A DNA stretch of 64,000 nucleotides. Origin: CAIOYC01 sp965277345. GTDB taxonomy: Bacteria; Pseudomonadota; Alphaproteobacteria; Caulobacterales; Caulobacteraceae. Below the pieces are notes generated by a model. That model was not told the DNA's origin and searched no databases. It saw only the letters and a program-made list of their open reading frames with translations. Below, piece by piece: positions 34,306 to 43,648 of this stretch; the first letter of the stretch is position 1, and the number at the start of each line of letters is the position of its first letter. The DNA lies in NCBI GenBank assembly GCA_965277345.1, contig CBDICI010000001.1, forward strand, positions 62,001 to 126,000. The letters are read 5' to 3'. The translations under genes and the position numbers were made by a program.

Positions 34306-34690
34306 AACTTTCTAGTCCTCTTCGGCGAGGGCGGTTCGCCCCCCGACAGTCACGCCGTAGGGTCCACACCCCTCCCCGGCGGAAGTTCGACGCAGCGAAG
34401 AGTGCTGCACCATGCTTTCGTCTAGACAGGGATATTGGGGCAAAAATGTGTCAAATGGCTGCGACATGGTGCGCTGCAGCATTTCATCGAGCTTGGCGGC
34501 GGACCGCGGCGGCGACGAAACGTCCCATAATCCACGCGCTTGTGGAGGCGATAAAAAGCGACCGAAATGTTGACACGGTCGTGATCCAGGTTTGAAACCA
34601 ACCTCGATCAAACCTTGTCGGGCGGTTGATCCCGGATTGGCCGGACGCGCCCCCAGAATCACCTCCAGCTGCCGGCGAATCGAACCCTTC
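34306..34690. other. Divergent regulatory region (385 nt) before the autotransporter gene
   Basis: No gene was found here. TTGACA at 34570-34575 could be a -35 element for the autotransporter gene. GCACCATG (34407-34414) and CATGGTGC (34465-34472) are an 8-bp inverted repeat 50 nt apart. The region is less GC-rich than its surroundings, consistent with two divergent promoters. Confidence 0.4.
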
Positions 34691-37600
34691 ATGCGTAAGA
34701 CTCTGACCGCCGCGGCGGCCCTGGCTCCCTTGTGTTTCGTGGTGGGCGCCGGCGCTGCACAGGCCACGACGACCATATCCACCGGGCGCAACACCCCGGT
34801 GGCGACGGCGACGGCCAACAACGGCGCGCCGGACGATGTGGACATCGCCTCGGGCGGCTCGATCACCCTCACCACCCTGCCGCCCGGCCTCGCCGCGGTG
34901 ACCCTGAACAGCAGCAACAAGGTCACCAACGAAGGCACGATCTCGGCCACCGACGTGAACAACGCCATCGGCGTGCTGGTCTCCGGCGGCAATACGGGCT
35001 CGTTCACCAATACCGGCTCGATTACCCTGAACGAGTCCACCAATCCCAGCGACTCCAACAATGACGGGGTGATCGAGGCGCCCTTCGCCAAGGGCAGCGG
35101 CCGCTATGGCGTGCTGGTGCAGGGCGGCGCGGGCTTCACCGGCGACATCACCAACGGCGCCGGCGGCATCATCAACGTCACCGGCAATAACTCCTATGGC
35201 ATCTCGGTCGAGACGCCGCTCACCGGCAACCTGACCAACGCCGGATCGATCACCCTGAAGGGCGACAACGGGGTGGCCCTGCGCGAGACCCAGGGCGTCA
35301 GCGGCAATGTGCTGGTCACCGGCGCGATTTCCGCCACGGGCACGAACACCGGCGGCATCAATCTCGGCGGCAATGTGGGCGGCCGGTTCAGCATCTATTC
35401 GTCGATCACCTCCACCGGCTACGGCACGACGACGCGCAGCCTCTTCAACACGACCCAGATCACCATTCAGGCCACGACCAGCGAAACGCAGCAGGGCGGC
35501 TCGGCGGTGGTCGTCGGGGCCAATGTCGGCGGCGGCGTCTATATCGGCGCTCCGCCCACCTCCAGCACCACCACCAACACCGCCTCCACCGCGGATGTGA
35601 ACGGCGACGGCATCCCGGATGTGTCGGAGGGCACGGGCGGGGTCTCCACCTTCGGCCAGGCCCCGGCCATGGTGATCGGCGCGGCGGGCCGCGACGTGGC
35701 GCTGGGCGCGGTGCAGTTCACCACTGGAAACAACCCCTATGGCCTGGTCATCGCCGGCAGCGTCGCCGGCGCCGGCGTGTTCGACGGCGTGCAGGGCAAT
35801 GGCCTGCAGATCGGCGACGCCAGCGGCACGGGGACGGTGCACATCGCCGGCGGCGCCCTGATCAGCGGCAACGTCACCGCCAGCGCCTACGGCGCCGATG
35901 CGACGGCGATCCACATCTATGCCGCCTCCACCGTGCCGGAGGTCAATGTCGGCGGGACGGTATCGGCCGTGGTCAACGCGCCGCTGCCCAACGCCACCAC
36001 CGGGGTGGCGACGCCCTTCAACGGGTCGGCCACCGGCCTGCAGATCGACGCCGGATCCAGCGTCAATACCCTGACGGTGAGCGGCTCGATCACGGCGACC
36101 ACCACCGGCGACGGCAACGCCACCGGCGCCGGCAAGACCAACAACGCCGTCGCCGTGGTGGACAACGGCGGCTCCCTCTCCACGGTCAACCTCACCGGCA
36201 ACATCACCGCCAGCACGGTGGGCAGCCTGGCCACCCTCACCCCCACCGGGGCCAAGACCGCCCTCGACCTGCACAACAACACCACCGGGGTGACGCTGAC
36301 CCTGTCGCAGGCGCCCCAGACCATCGCCACCGCGGTCACCGCCAGCGACGGGACCAAGACCACCACGCTGGTCTCCGGGCCGGTGGTGCAGAACACCACG
36401 GGCGCGGCGGTGGTGACCACCGTCACCTCCACCGACGGCAAGACGGTGACCACCACCACCACGCCGGTGGCGCCCAGCATCGTCGGTGATGTGCTGCTCG
36501 GCGCCGGGCCCAATACGGTGAACATGGCGGCTGGCACGCTGACCGGCGCCCTCGCCCTCGGCTCCAACACGGCCAACGTGACGCTGGACAATGGGGCGAG
36601 CTTTACCGGGGCGCTGTCCTATTCGGGCACGGCGCTATCGCTGAACCTGGTCAACGGCGCCTTCACCACCACCAACCCGATCACGCTGACCGCCACCCGG
36701 CTGAACGTGGGCGCAACCTCCACCCTCAGCTTCGCCATCGACCCGGCGCACAACACCTTCACCAGCTTCATCGTCAACGGCAATGCCGCCATCGCCGCCG
36801 GCGCCAAGCTCGGCGTGAACCTGCTGTCGTCGCTGACCGGCACACAGACCTATCGGCTGATCACGGCGAGCAGCCTGACGGTGGGCGGCGCGGACGCCAC
36901 CCTGGCGGCCGACATCCCCTATCTGTTTTTCGGCCAGTTCCACTCCAACCAGGCCGCCGGCACGCTGGACCTGACCATCCGCACCAAGAGCGCCACCGAA
37001 CTCGGCCTGACCCCGGGCCAGGGCGCGGCGTTGCCGGGCGTCTATGCCGCTCTGTCCACCGACGCGCCGATCCAGCAGGCGCTGTTCAGCCAGTTCACCC
37101 AGGCCGGCTTCGCCCACCTCTACAACCAGCTGTTGCCGGACTATTCGGGCGGCGTCTTCCGCGCGGCCAGCGCCGCTTCGCGCACCATTTCGCGCCTCAC
37201 CGCCGAACCGAACCAGATCGAGAACCCCACCGGCTCGCGCGGCCTTTGGGCGCAGCAGTTTTTCGTCGGCGCCGTGCAAGGCTCGGGCCAGACCCCGGCC
37301 TTCCAGTCCGGTGGCTTCGGCTTCGTCGCCGGGGTGGAGACCGGGGGGCTTGGCTTCGGCGCGGTGGGCGCCACCGCCGCCTTCGTCGCCGTCAACGAGA
37401 ACGATCCCCATTCCCCCGGCGACAACCGCACCAGTATGTCGGAGGTCGAGGGCGGCCTCTACTGGCAGGGGGAGACCGGCGGCCTGACCCTAGACGCCCG
37501 CGTCGGCGCCGGCTACAACCTGTTCTCCGCCCAGCGCCAGTTCGTGGTCACCGACCCCACCACCAGCCTCGTCACCCTGTCACGCCAGACCAAGGCGAGC

Positions 37601-38086
37601 TGGAGCGGCTATTCGCTGAGCGGCCGGATCGGCGCCGCCTACCAGATCGATCTCGGCCGGACCTATTTCATCCGGCCCACGGTGCACCTCGACTATTACC
37701 ACCTGAACCAGGGCAGCTATAGCGAGCGCTTCGGCGGCCCGGCGGTGGACCTGGCCTATGCCGACGCCAACGGCGACGACGCCAGCGGCACCGCCTCGAT
37801 GATCTTCGGGGCCAAATACGGCCGGGGTCTGGTGTGGCGGCCGGAACTGGAACTCGGCGTGCGCGACGTGTTCTCCGGCAGCCCCGGCGACGTCACCGCC
37901 CATTTCATCTCCGGCGGCCCCAACTTCACCGTCGCGCCGGTCGATATCACCGGCCCCGCCGGCCTCGCCCGCCTCAAGCTGAAGGCGTCCAGCGAATATT
38001 ACGAGGTGGGCGTTGAAGGCGGGGTGGAGGCGCGCAGCCGCTATGGCGAAGGCGACTTCAAGCTCACCGTGCGGGTGCTGTTCTAG
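34691..38086 (+). CDS. Autotransporter outer-membrane beta-barrel protein (type Va), 1131 aa
   Basis: A large surface or secreted protein. A signal peptide (MRKTLTAAAALAPLCFVVGAG, cut near AAQA-TTT) precedes a passenger of about 780 residues built of short G/N/T-rich repeats (NTGSITL, NAGSITLKGDNG) typical of a beta-helix. A C-terminal autotransporter barrel (about 840-1131) follows and ends in the aromatic VRVLF. The passenger contains calcium-loop-like DVNGDGIPD and DSNNDGVIE sequences. ATG 34691 is preferred to 34592, because only it puts the signal peptide at the terminus. Whether the passenger is cleaved is unknown. Confidence 0.9.
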   Translation: MRKTLTAAAALAPLCFVVGAGAAQATTTISTGRNTPVATATANNGAPDDVDIASGGSITLTTLPPGLAAVTLNSSNKVTNEGTISATDVNNAIGVLVSGGNTGSFTNTGSITLNESTNPSDSNNDGVIEAPFAKGSGRYGVLVQGGAGFTGDITNGAGGIINVTGNNSYGISVETPLTGNLTNAGSITLKGDNGVALRETQGVSGNVLVTGAISATGTNTGGINLGGNVGGRFSIYSSITSTGYGTTTRSLFNTTQITIQATTSETQQGGSAVVVGANVGGGVYIGAPPTSSTTTNTASTADVNGDGIPDVSEGTGGVSTFGQAPAMVIGAAGRDVALGAVQFTTGNNPYGLVIAGSVAGAGVFDGVQGNGLQIGDASGTGTVHIAGGALISGNVTASAYGADATAIHIYAASTVPEVNVGGTVSAVVNAPLPNATTGVATPFNGSATGLQIDAGSSVNTLTVSGSITATTTGDGNATGAGKTNNAVAVVDNGGSLSTVNLTGNITASTVGSLATLTPTGAKTALDLHNNTTGVTLTLSQAPQTIATAVTASDGTKTTTLVSGPVVQNTTGAAVVTTVTSTDGKTVTTTTTPVAPSIVGDVLLGAGPNTVNMAAGTLTGALALGSNTANVTLDNGASFTGALSYSGTALSLNLVNGAFTTTNPITLTATRLNVGATSTLSFAIDPAHNTFTSFIVNGNAAIAAGAKLGVNLLSSLTGTQTYRLITASSLTVGGADATLAADIPYLFFGQFHSNQAAGTLDLTIRTKSATELGLTPGQGAALPGVYAALSTDAPIQQALFSQFTQAGFAHLYNQLLPDYSGGVFRAASAASRTISRLTAEPNQIENPTGSRGLWAQQFFVGAVQGSGQTPAFQSGGFGFVAGVETGGLGFGAVGATAAFVAVNENDPHSPGDNRTSMSEVEGGLYWQGETGGLTLDARVGAGYNLFSAQRQFVVTDPTTSLVTLSRQTKASWSGYSLSGRIGAAYQIDLGRTYFIRPTVHLDYYHLNQGSYSERFGGPAVDLAYADANGDDASGTASMIFGAKYGRGLVWRPELELGVRDVFSGSPGDVTAHFISGGPNFTVAPVDITGPAGLARLKLKASSEYYEVGVEGGVEARSRYGEGDFKLTVRVLF

Positions 38087-38170
38087 CCTTATGTTTACGC
38101 CGCAGCCACGGCCGCTTGCCGCTCGGGACCGATCACGCCAAGGTCCGGCCCTGTAACGGGGGAGTGGGGC

Positions 38171-39448
38171 ATGGTGGTCCTGGACGAGCTGAGGGCGCTG
38201 GACAAAGGCCAGCGGTCGGCCTTCGTGGCCAGCCTGCTCGGCTGGACGCTGGACGCCTTCGACTTCTTCCTGCTCACCTTCGTGGTCGGCCAGGTGGCGG
38301 AGGAGTTCCACGTCAAGGCGCCCTCGGTGCTGCTCAGCCTGACGCTGACCCTGGCCGCCCGTCCCTTCGGCGCCCTGTTCTTCGGCTGGCTGGCCGACAA
38401 ATACGGACGCAAGCCGATCCTGCAGATCGATGTCGGCCTCTACGCGCTGTTCGCGCTGGCCTCGGCCTTTTCGCCCAATCTGATCACGCTGCTGATCCTG
38501 CGCACCCTGTTCGGCTTCGCCATGGGCGGCGAGTGGGGCATCGGCGCCTCGCTGGTGCTGGAGAGCGTGCCGGCGAAGAGTCGCGGGGTGATCTCCGGCC
38601 TGCTGCAGGAGGGCTATGCCCTGGGCTATCTCATCGGCGCCCTGGTCTACTGGTTCGTCTACCCGCACTTCGGCGCCTGGTTCCCGCATATCCACGCCTG
38701 GCGGGTCATGTTCATGCTGGGGGTGATCCCCTCGTTCCTGATCCTGTTCATCCGGATGCATGTGCCGGAGAGCCCGGCCTGGGAGGCGCAGCGCGGGCAG
38801 GCCAGGGCCAGGGCCGACCCCCTCGCCGCCATCGTCCAGCACTGGAAGCGCGCCCTCTATGTCGTCGTGCTGATGACCGCCTTCAACTTCTTCAGCCACG
38901 GCACCCAGGACGTCTATCCCTCCTTCCTGCAAAAGCAGCACGGCTTCAATCCCCAGCTCACCGGGATGCTCACCGCCATCATGAACGTCGGCGCCATCCT
39001 CGGCGGCACGCTGTTCGGCGCCTGGTCGGAGAGGATCGGGCGGCGGCGCGCCATCGTCATCGCCGCCCTGATCGCCCTGCCGGTGCTGCCGCTGTGGGCT
39101 TTCTCCGCCACGCCGCTGATGCTGGCCCTGGGCGGGTTCCTGATGCAGCTTTCGGTGCAGGGGGCCTGGGGCGTCATTCCCGTGCACCTGAACGAGCTGT
39201 CACCCGAAAGCGCGCGGGCGATCTTTCCCGGCGCGGCCTATCAGTTCGGCAATCTCCTCGCCGCCGTCAACGCCTATTGGCAGGGCTCCATCGCCGTGGC
39301 GCACAAGGACGCCGCCGGGCACGACAACTACGGCCTGGCCATGGCGCTGGTTGCCGGCGTCACCGCCGTGGTGATCGCGCTCTGGACCTGGTTCGGCCCC
39401 GAAGAGCGCGGCAAGGCCTTCGGCACGGCGGATGCGGAAAGCCCCTGA
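38171..39448 (+). CDS. MFS transporter, lactate/carboxylate:H+ symporter type (SHS family), 425 aa
   Basis: A twelve-helix major facilitator. The start RSAFVASLLGWTLDAFDFFLLTFVV and the loop LFFGWLADKYGRKPIL match the sialate/lactate (SHS, Jen1/NanT-like) branch. The second-half loop SERIGRRRAIVIAALIALP and PESPAWEAQR are also present. The likely role is monocarboxylate uptake, but the substrate cannot be fixed from sequence. It starts 84 nt after the autotransporter gene and is followed by family A repeats. Confidence 0.85.
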   Translation: MVVLDELRALDKGQRSAFVASLLGWTLDAFDFFLLTFVVGQVAEEFHVKAPSVLLSLTLTLAARPFGALFFGWLADKYGRKPILQIDVGLYALFALASAFSPNLITLLILRTLFGFAMGGEWGIGASLVLESVPAKSRGVISGLLQEGYALGYLIGALVYWFVYPHFGAWFPHIHAWRVMFMLGVIPSFLILFIRMHVPESPAWEAQRGQARARADPLAAIVQHWKRALYVVVLMTAFNFFSHGTQDVYPSFLQKQHGFNPQLTGMLTAIMNVGAILGGTLFGAWSERIGRRRAIVIAALIALPVLPLWAFSATPLMLALGGFLMQLSVQGAWGVIPVHLNELSPESARAIFPGAAYQFGNLLAAVNAYWQGSIAVAHKDAAGHDNYGLAMALVAGVTAVVIALWTWFGPEERGKAFGTADAESP

Positions 39449-39457
39449 ACGCGCCCT

Positions 39458-39574
39458 GCGTCCTTCGAGACGCCCCCGATCAAGTCGGGGGCTCCTCAGG
39501 ATGACTAACGATGGCGACCTCTAATCCCACTCGTCATGCTGAGGAACGAGCTTGCTCGCGTCTCGAAGCACGCA
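39458..39574. repeat. Dispersed palindromic repeats (family A), two units
   Basis: Unit 39458-39505 contains CCTTCGAGACGCCCCCGATC and CTCCTCAGGATGAC. Unit 39530-39574 contains CTCGTCATGCTGAGGAACGA and GTCTCGAAGCACGC. They resemble the nadA-nadB repeats and separate the MFS gene from a convergent acetyltransferase gene. Confidence 0.65.
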
Positions 39575-39590
39575 CAGCCAATCGGAACCC

Positions 39591-39863
39591 CTACGCCAGC
39601 AGGTCCTGCCACTGTTTGTGGCGGCGGAGGTAGGCGGCGGCGTAGGCGCACAGGGGCTCGACCTTGAGCCCGCGGTCGCGGGCGATGCCGAGCACACCCT
39701 CCATCAGCCGCCCGGCGGCGCCCGTGCCACGCAATTCCGCCGGCGCCTCCACGTGCGGGATGACGAGGGTGCCGCCGCGCAGGCGGTAGCTGGCGAAGGC
39801 GGTTTCGCCCTGCTCCACCAGCTCGAAGCGATGGTCGGCCTGGTTATCGGTGACCTCGGTCAT
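39591..39863 (-). CDS. Small GNAT-like N-acetyltransferase (YjdJ type), 90 aa
   Basis: A single compact domain. HRFELVEQGETAFASYRLRGGTLVIPHVEAPAELRGTGAAGRLMEGVLGIARDRGLKVEPLCAYAAAYLRRH follows the Gcn5-related acetyltransferase CG pattern, with the acetyl-CoA loop RGTGAAGRL and the terminal PxCxYAxxYxRRH. The target is unknown. ATG 39863 is preferred because upstream codons belong to repeat sequence. Confidence 0.82.
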   Translation of the reverse strand: MTEVTDNQADHRFELVEQGETAFASYRLRGGTLVIPHVEAPAELRGTGAAGRLMEGVLGIARDRGLKVEPLCAYAAAYLRRHKQWQDLLA

Positions 39864-40012
39864 GGGGACCTCCTGCTCCAGCACAACCACCCGGCCGCGA
39901 CCCGCGTTCCAAATCTTATCCAACCCCGCCCGCGGATACCGCAGACTGCCATGGATGAACGGCGAGGGAGCCGCATGGTGCACAGGGCGATGGCGGAGGA
40001 AGAATAGGGGGA

Positions 40013-40150
40013 TTGGACGTCCAGGGAGTCCAACGCACGCGACGGGAGTCCAGGTCGGGAAGCAACGCCCGTACCCGCCCTGCACTGTCTGCACTCGAGA
40101 TTGTGGGGGGAAAGCTGGACTCGCCTTCGGGAGAAACGGGGAGAAATAGG
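40013..40150 (+). repeat. Dispersed repeat, family C, forward copy
   Basis: The segment contains TTGGACGTCC, GGGAGTCCAGG, TGCACTGTCTGCACTCGAGA, a GGGGGG run and CTGGACTCG. The same ordered words occur on the opposite strand at 49,585-49,745. No protein-coding logic is visible. Together with 39,864-40,012 it makes up a 340-nt space between the acetyltransferase and HAD genes, in which I see no other gene. Confidence 0.6.
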
Positions 40151-40204
40151 GGGACAGGCGCCCGCCCGGTTGACGCTTTCCGCTCCCGTCTCTACCCCCG
40201 CCCC

Positions 40205-41101
40205 ATGCCCTTGCGTCCCATGCCGCCTCCTCTTGTCGCCCCCGAGATCATCTCCGGCCTTCGCGCCATCGCCGGCCGATACGACGCGGTGCTGTGCGAC
40301 GTGTGGGGCGTGGTCCACAACGGCGAGCGGGTGTTTCCGGACGTGACCGAGGCGCTGGTGACCTTCGGCGACCGCCGCGGCCCGGTGGTGCTGATCTCCA
40401 ACGCGCCCCGGCCCTCGGCCTCGGTGATCGGCCAGCTCCGGGCGCTGGGCCTGGCGGATCGGGCCTGGTCGGGCGTGGTCACCTCCGGCGATGTGACGCG
40501 GGCGGAATTGGCGGCGCGGGCGCCGGGCTGCGCCTGGGCCATCGGGCCGGACCGCGACCTGGCGCTCTACGACGACATCGACCTGACCTTCGGCGGACCC
40601 GAGGACGCCGACTTCATCTGCTGCACCGGGCTGGTCGATGACGAGGGGGAGACGGCGGAAGACTATCGCGACGCCTTCGCCCTCGCCGCCCGGCGCGGTA
40701 TCGAGATGGTGTGCGCCAACCCCGACCGCGTGGTGCAACGGGGCCAGGCCCTGATCCCCTGCGCCGGCGCGCTGGCCGATGTCTATGAGACGCTCGGCGG
40801 GGCGGTGGTCATGGCCGGCAAGCCCTATCCGCCGATCTATCGCCGCGCCCTGGCCGAGCTGGAGCGCCTCGCCGGCAAAGCGCTGGACCCCGCCCGGGTG
40901 CTGGCCATCGGCGACGGCTTGCCCACCGACGTGCTGGGGGCCATGCGCGTGGGGCTGGACTGCCTGTTCGTCACCAATGGCATCCACGGGGCCGAGACCC
41001 AGACCGACGGCGCGGTCGATGCGGCCAGGACCGCAGCCTTCCTGTCGGCCCACCACGCCACCGCCCGCTACGCCATGGCGGAGCTGGCCTGGGGCGTCTA
41101 A
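40205..41101 (+). CDS. HAD-superfamily class IIA sugar-phosphatase-like hydrolase, 298 aa
   Basis: The HAD nucleophile motif is VLCDVWGVVHNGE (about residues 28-40), followed by LISNAPRPSASV, AGKPYPPIYRRAL and the C-terminal IGDGLPTDVLGAMRVGLDCLFV. This is the alphaproteobacterial TIGR01459 pattern, related to NagD/phosphoglycolate phosphatase. The substrate is unknown. ATG 40205 is the first start outside the upstream repeat. It leads a same-strand group with the MaoC gene and ribF. Confidence 0.87.
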   Translation: MPLRPMPPPLVAPEIISGLRAIAGRYDAVLCDVWGVVHNGERVFPDVTEALVTFGDRRGPVVLISNAPRPSASVIGQLRALGLADRAWSGVVTSGDVTRAELAARAPGCAWAIGPDRDLALYDDIDLTFGGPEDADFICCTGLVDDEGETAEDYRDAFALAARRGIEMVCANPDRVVQRGQALIPCAGALADVYETLGGAVVMAGKPYPPIYRRALAELERLAGKALDPARVLAIGDGLPTDVLGAMRVGLDCLFVTNGIHGAETQTDGAVDAARTAAFLSAHHATARYAMAELAWGV

Positions 41102-41123
41102 GGATGAACTCAAGGAGGACCGC

Positions 41124-41552
41124 ATGGCCGGGGGACTGACGCTGGAAGAGATCGAGATCGGCAGATCGGCCGAGCGGATGCATACGGTGACCGAGGCCGA
41201 CATCCAGGCCTTCGCCGAGGTGTCGGGCGACCACAATCCGGTCCACCTCGACGCCGCCTTCGCCGAGACCACCCCGTTCAAGGGCCGCATCGCCCACGGG
41301 ATGCTGTCGGGCGCCTACATCTCCGCCGCCATCGCCGGCGACCTGCCGGGCCCGGGCTCGATCTACATCTCCCAGTCGCTGAGCTTTCGCCGGCCGGTGC
41401 GCATCGGCGATACGGTGGTGACCCGGGTGAGCATCACCGCCGTCGATCCGGAAAAGGCCCGCGTCACCCTGAAGACCGAATGCCTGGTCAACGCCAGGAC
41501 CGTGGTGGAGGGCGAGGCCGTGGTCATGGTGCCGCGCCGCAGCGAGGCTTAG
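41124..41552 (+). CDS. MaoC-like (R)-enoyl-CoA hydratase, 142 aa
   Basis: A single hot-dog domain. The catalytic hydratase motif is FAEVSGDHNPVHLDAAFA (Asp-x4-His), with GRIAHGMLSGAYISAAIAGDLPG and SLSFRRPVRIGDTVVTRVSI. This matches PhaJ-type (R)-specific enoyl-CoA hydratases that feed beta-oxidation intermediates to polyhydroxyalkanoate synthesis, though other acyl-CoA roles are possible. A strong AAGGAGG at 41112-41118 fixes the start. Confidence 0.88.
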   Translation: MAGGLTLEEIEIGRSAERMHTVTEADIQAFAEVSGDHNPVHLDAAFAETTPFKGRIAHGMLSGAYISAAIAGDLPGPGSIYISQSLSFRRPVRIGDTVVTRVSITAVDPEKARVTLKTECLVNARTVVEGEAVVMVPRRSEA

Positions 41553-41560
41553 GGACCAAG

Positions 41561-42502
41561 GTGCCCTTGCATCGCGTGGAAGGCTGGAAGGGGCTGGGGC
41601 CCGAGGCGCGCGGCGCGGCGGTGGCGCTCGGCAACTTCGACGGCGTGCACCGCGGCCATCACCAGGTGATCGCCGAGGCCGCCAAGGCCGCCGCCCTCCT
41701 CAGCGCGCCCCTCGGCGTGGTCAGCTTCGAGCCCCATCCCCGCGTCTATTTCCAGCGCGAGCGCGCGCCGTTCCGGCTGATGACCCTGGAGCAGCAGGCC
41801 CGCGCCCTGGATGCGCTGGGGGTCGACCTGTTCTACGTCCTGCCCTTCGACGACGAGATGGCGGCTCTGAGCGACGAGGCCTTTGCCCAGCGGGTGCTGC
41901 ACGAGGGCCTCGGCGCGCGCCACGTGGCGGCGGGCTTCGACATCTCTTTCGGCGCGGGGCGAACCGGCAGCCCGGACCTGCTTCGCCGCTATGGCGAGGC
42001 GTTCGGGTTCGGCGTCTCCATCGCCGCGCCCGTGGCCGATCCGGACGGGGAGAAGTGCTCCTCCTCCGCCATCCGCCAGGCCCTGCGCGACGCCCGGCCG
42101 GAGCGCGCGGCGGCCCTGCTCGGCCGGCCCTTCGCCATCGAGGGCGTGGTGGTGCACGGCGACAAGCTCGGCCGCACCATCGGCTTTCCCACCGCCAACA
42201 TGCCGATGGAGGACTATGTGCGCCCGGCCTTCGGCATTTATGCGGTGCGCACCCGCCTGGCTGACGGACGCGAGATCCCCGGCGTCGCCTATGTGGGCCG
42301 CCGCCCCACCGTGGATGGCGTCGACGAGCGGCTGGAGGTGCACCTGCTCGACTTCGACGAGGACATCTATGGCGACACGCTGGAGACCGACTTCATCGCC
42401 TACCTCCGCGGCGACCGGAAGTTCGACGGCCTGGACGCCATGGTCGCCCAGATGGACCGCGACAAGCAACAGGCCCGCGACATCCTGCTGCCGGCGTTTT
42501 AG
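41561..42502 (+). CDS. ribF: Bifunctional riboflavin kinase/FAD synthetase RibF, 313 aa
   Basis: Makes FMN and FAD from riboflavin. The N-terminal adenylyltransferase domain has ALGNFDGVHRGHHQVI and VVSFEPHPRVYF, then GADFDI-like AAGFDISFGAGRTG and SSSAIRQAL. The C-terminal kinase domain has GRTIGFPTANMPM and YVGRRPTVDG...EVHLLDFDEDIYG. The GTG start at 41561 follows AGGGA at 41551-41555, only 8 nt after the MaoC stop. A longer in-frame start lies inside that gene. Confidence 0.94.
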   Translation: MPLHRVEGWKGLGPEARGAAVALGNFDGVHRGHHQVIAEAAKAAALLSAPLGVVSFEPHPRVYFQRERAPFRLMTLEQQARALDALGVDLFYVLPFDDEMAALSDEAFAQRVLHEGLGARHVAAGFDISFGAGRTGSPDLLRRYGEAFGFGVSIAAPVADPDGEKCSSSAIRQALRDARPERAAALLGRPFAIEGVVVHGDKLGRTIGFPTANMPMEDYVRPAFGIYAVRTRLADGREIPGVAYVGRRPTVDGVDERLEVHLLDFDEDIYGDTLETDFIAYLRGDRKFDGLDAMVAQMDRDKQQARDILLPAF

Positions 42503-42589
42503 CGGCGACGACCCCCTGACCGCTCGCCCTACGGGCTATCCCGCTGGAGCTCGGCGCCGAGCTTTGGTTAACTCCGGGCGGGGGACCGG

Positions 42590-43648
42590 ATGCGGCGGTA
42601 TCGGAAGGCGAGCAAGTACGACGCACTGCCGCGGCCGAGGCCCGCCCTCGCCCGCCCGCTGGATATGGGCGCGGCGCCGCGCCTGACTCCGGTGCTGCAG
42701 CCCGGCGGTCCCTTTACCCCCACCGACCTCACCCTGCTCGACGCCTACTCCCAGGCGGTGATCCACGCGGTGGATGCGGTGGGGCCGAGCGTGGTGCGGG
42801 TGATGCCGGCGCGCGCCTCGGGCGTCGGTTGCGGGGTGGTGGTGGAGGGCGGGCTGGTGCTCACCAACAACCACGTGGCCCAGGGCGCCCGGCGCCACGA
42901 TATCCTGGCCCCCGACGGCCGGCGCCACACGGCAACCTTGCTGGGCGACGATCCGGACACCGACCTGGCGGTGCTACGGCTCGACGATCTCCAGGGCGGC
43001 CCGCCGCCCGCGCGGCTCGGCGACTCCAAGCAGATCCGGCGGGGCCAGCTGGTCATCGCCATCGGCGCGCCGCTGGGGCTGGAGGCCACGGTGACGGCGG
43101 GGGTGGTCTCCGCCCTCGGCCGGTCCCTGCGCGGCGAGCGGGGGCGGATGGTGGAGGACCTGATCCAGACCGACGCGGCGCTGAACCCCGGCAATTCCGG
43201 CGGTCCGCTGGTGACCGCCTCCGGCGAGGTGGTGGGCATCAATACCGCCATCATCCAGGGCGCCCAGGGCATCTGTTTCGCCGTCGCCGCCAATACCGCG
43301 CGGCTGGTGATGGGTGAGATTGTCGAGCACGGCCGCGTCAGGCGCGCCTCCATCGGCGTGGTGGCGCAGCAGGCGCCGATCCCCCCCGCCATCCGCGCCG
43401 AGCTCGGCCTGGAGCAGGTCTACGGCGTGCTGGTCACCGCGCTCACCCCCGGCGGCCCGGCCGACCTTTGCGGCATCGACCCCGGCGACATGATCCTGGC
43501 GGTGGGCGGGCGCACGGTGACCGGCCTCGACGACCTGTTACGCCAGCTCGACCACGACGCCGTGGACGTGCCGACCGACTTCGTCCTCCTCCGCCAAGGC
43601 CGCCTGCTGGCCGTGAAGATCACACCCCGGGAGCGGCGGCGCGTTTAG
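42590..43648 (+). CDS. HtrA/DegP-like trypsin-fold serine protease with PDZ domain, 352 aa
   Basis: The protease domain is at about residues 55-245: His in VLTNNHVAQGARR, Asp in DDPDTDLAVLRL, Ser in AALNPGNSGGPLV. All three triad residues are present. A single PDZ domain is at about 255-345. The N-terminus is basic and hydrophilic with no signal peptide or membrane anchor, unlike secreted DegP, so the protein may be cytosolic or use an undetected start. Its stop overlaps the convergent LprI-like gene by 4 bp. Confidence 0.88.
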   Translation: MRRYRKASKYDALPRPRPALARPLDMGAAPRLTPVLQPGGPFTPTDLTLLDAYSQAVIHAVDAVGPSVVRVMPARASGVGCGVVVEGGLVLTNNHVAQGARRHDILAPDGRRHTATLLGDDPDTDLAVLRLDDLQGGPPPARLGDSKQIRRGQLVIAIGAPLGLEATVTAGVVSALGRSLRGERGRMVEDLIQTDAALNPGNSGGPLVTASGEVVGINTAIIQGAQGICFAVAANTARLVMGEIVEHGRVRRASIGVVAQQAPIPPAIRAELGLEQVYGVLVTALTPGGPADLCGIDPGDMILAVGGRTVTGLDDLLRQLDHDAVDVPTDFVLLRQGRLLAVKITPRERRRV

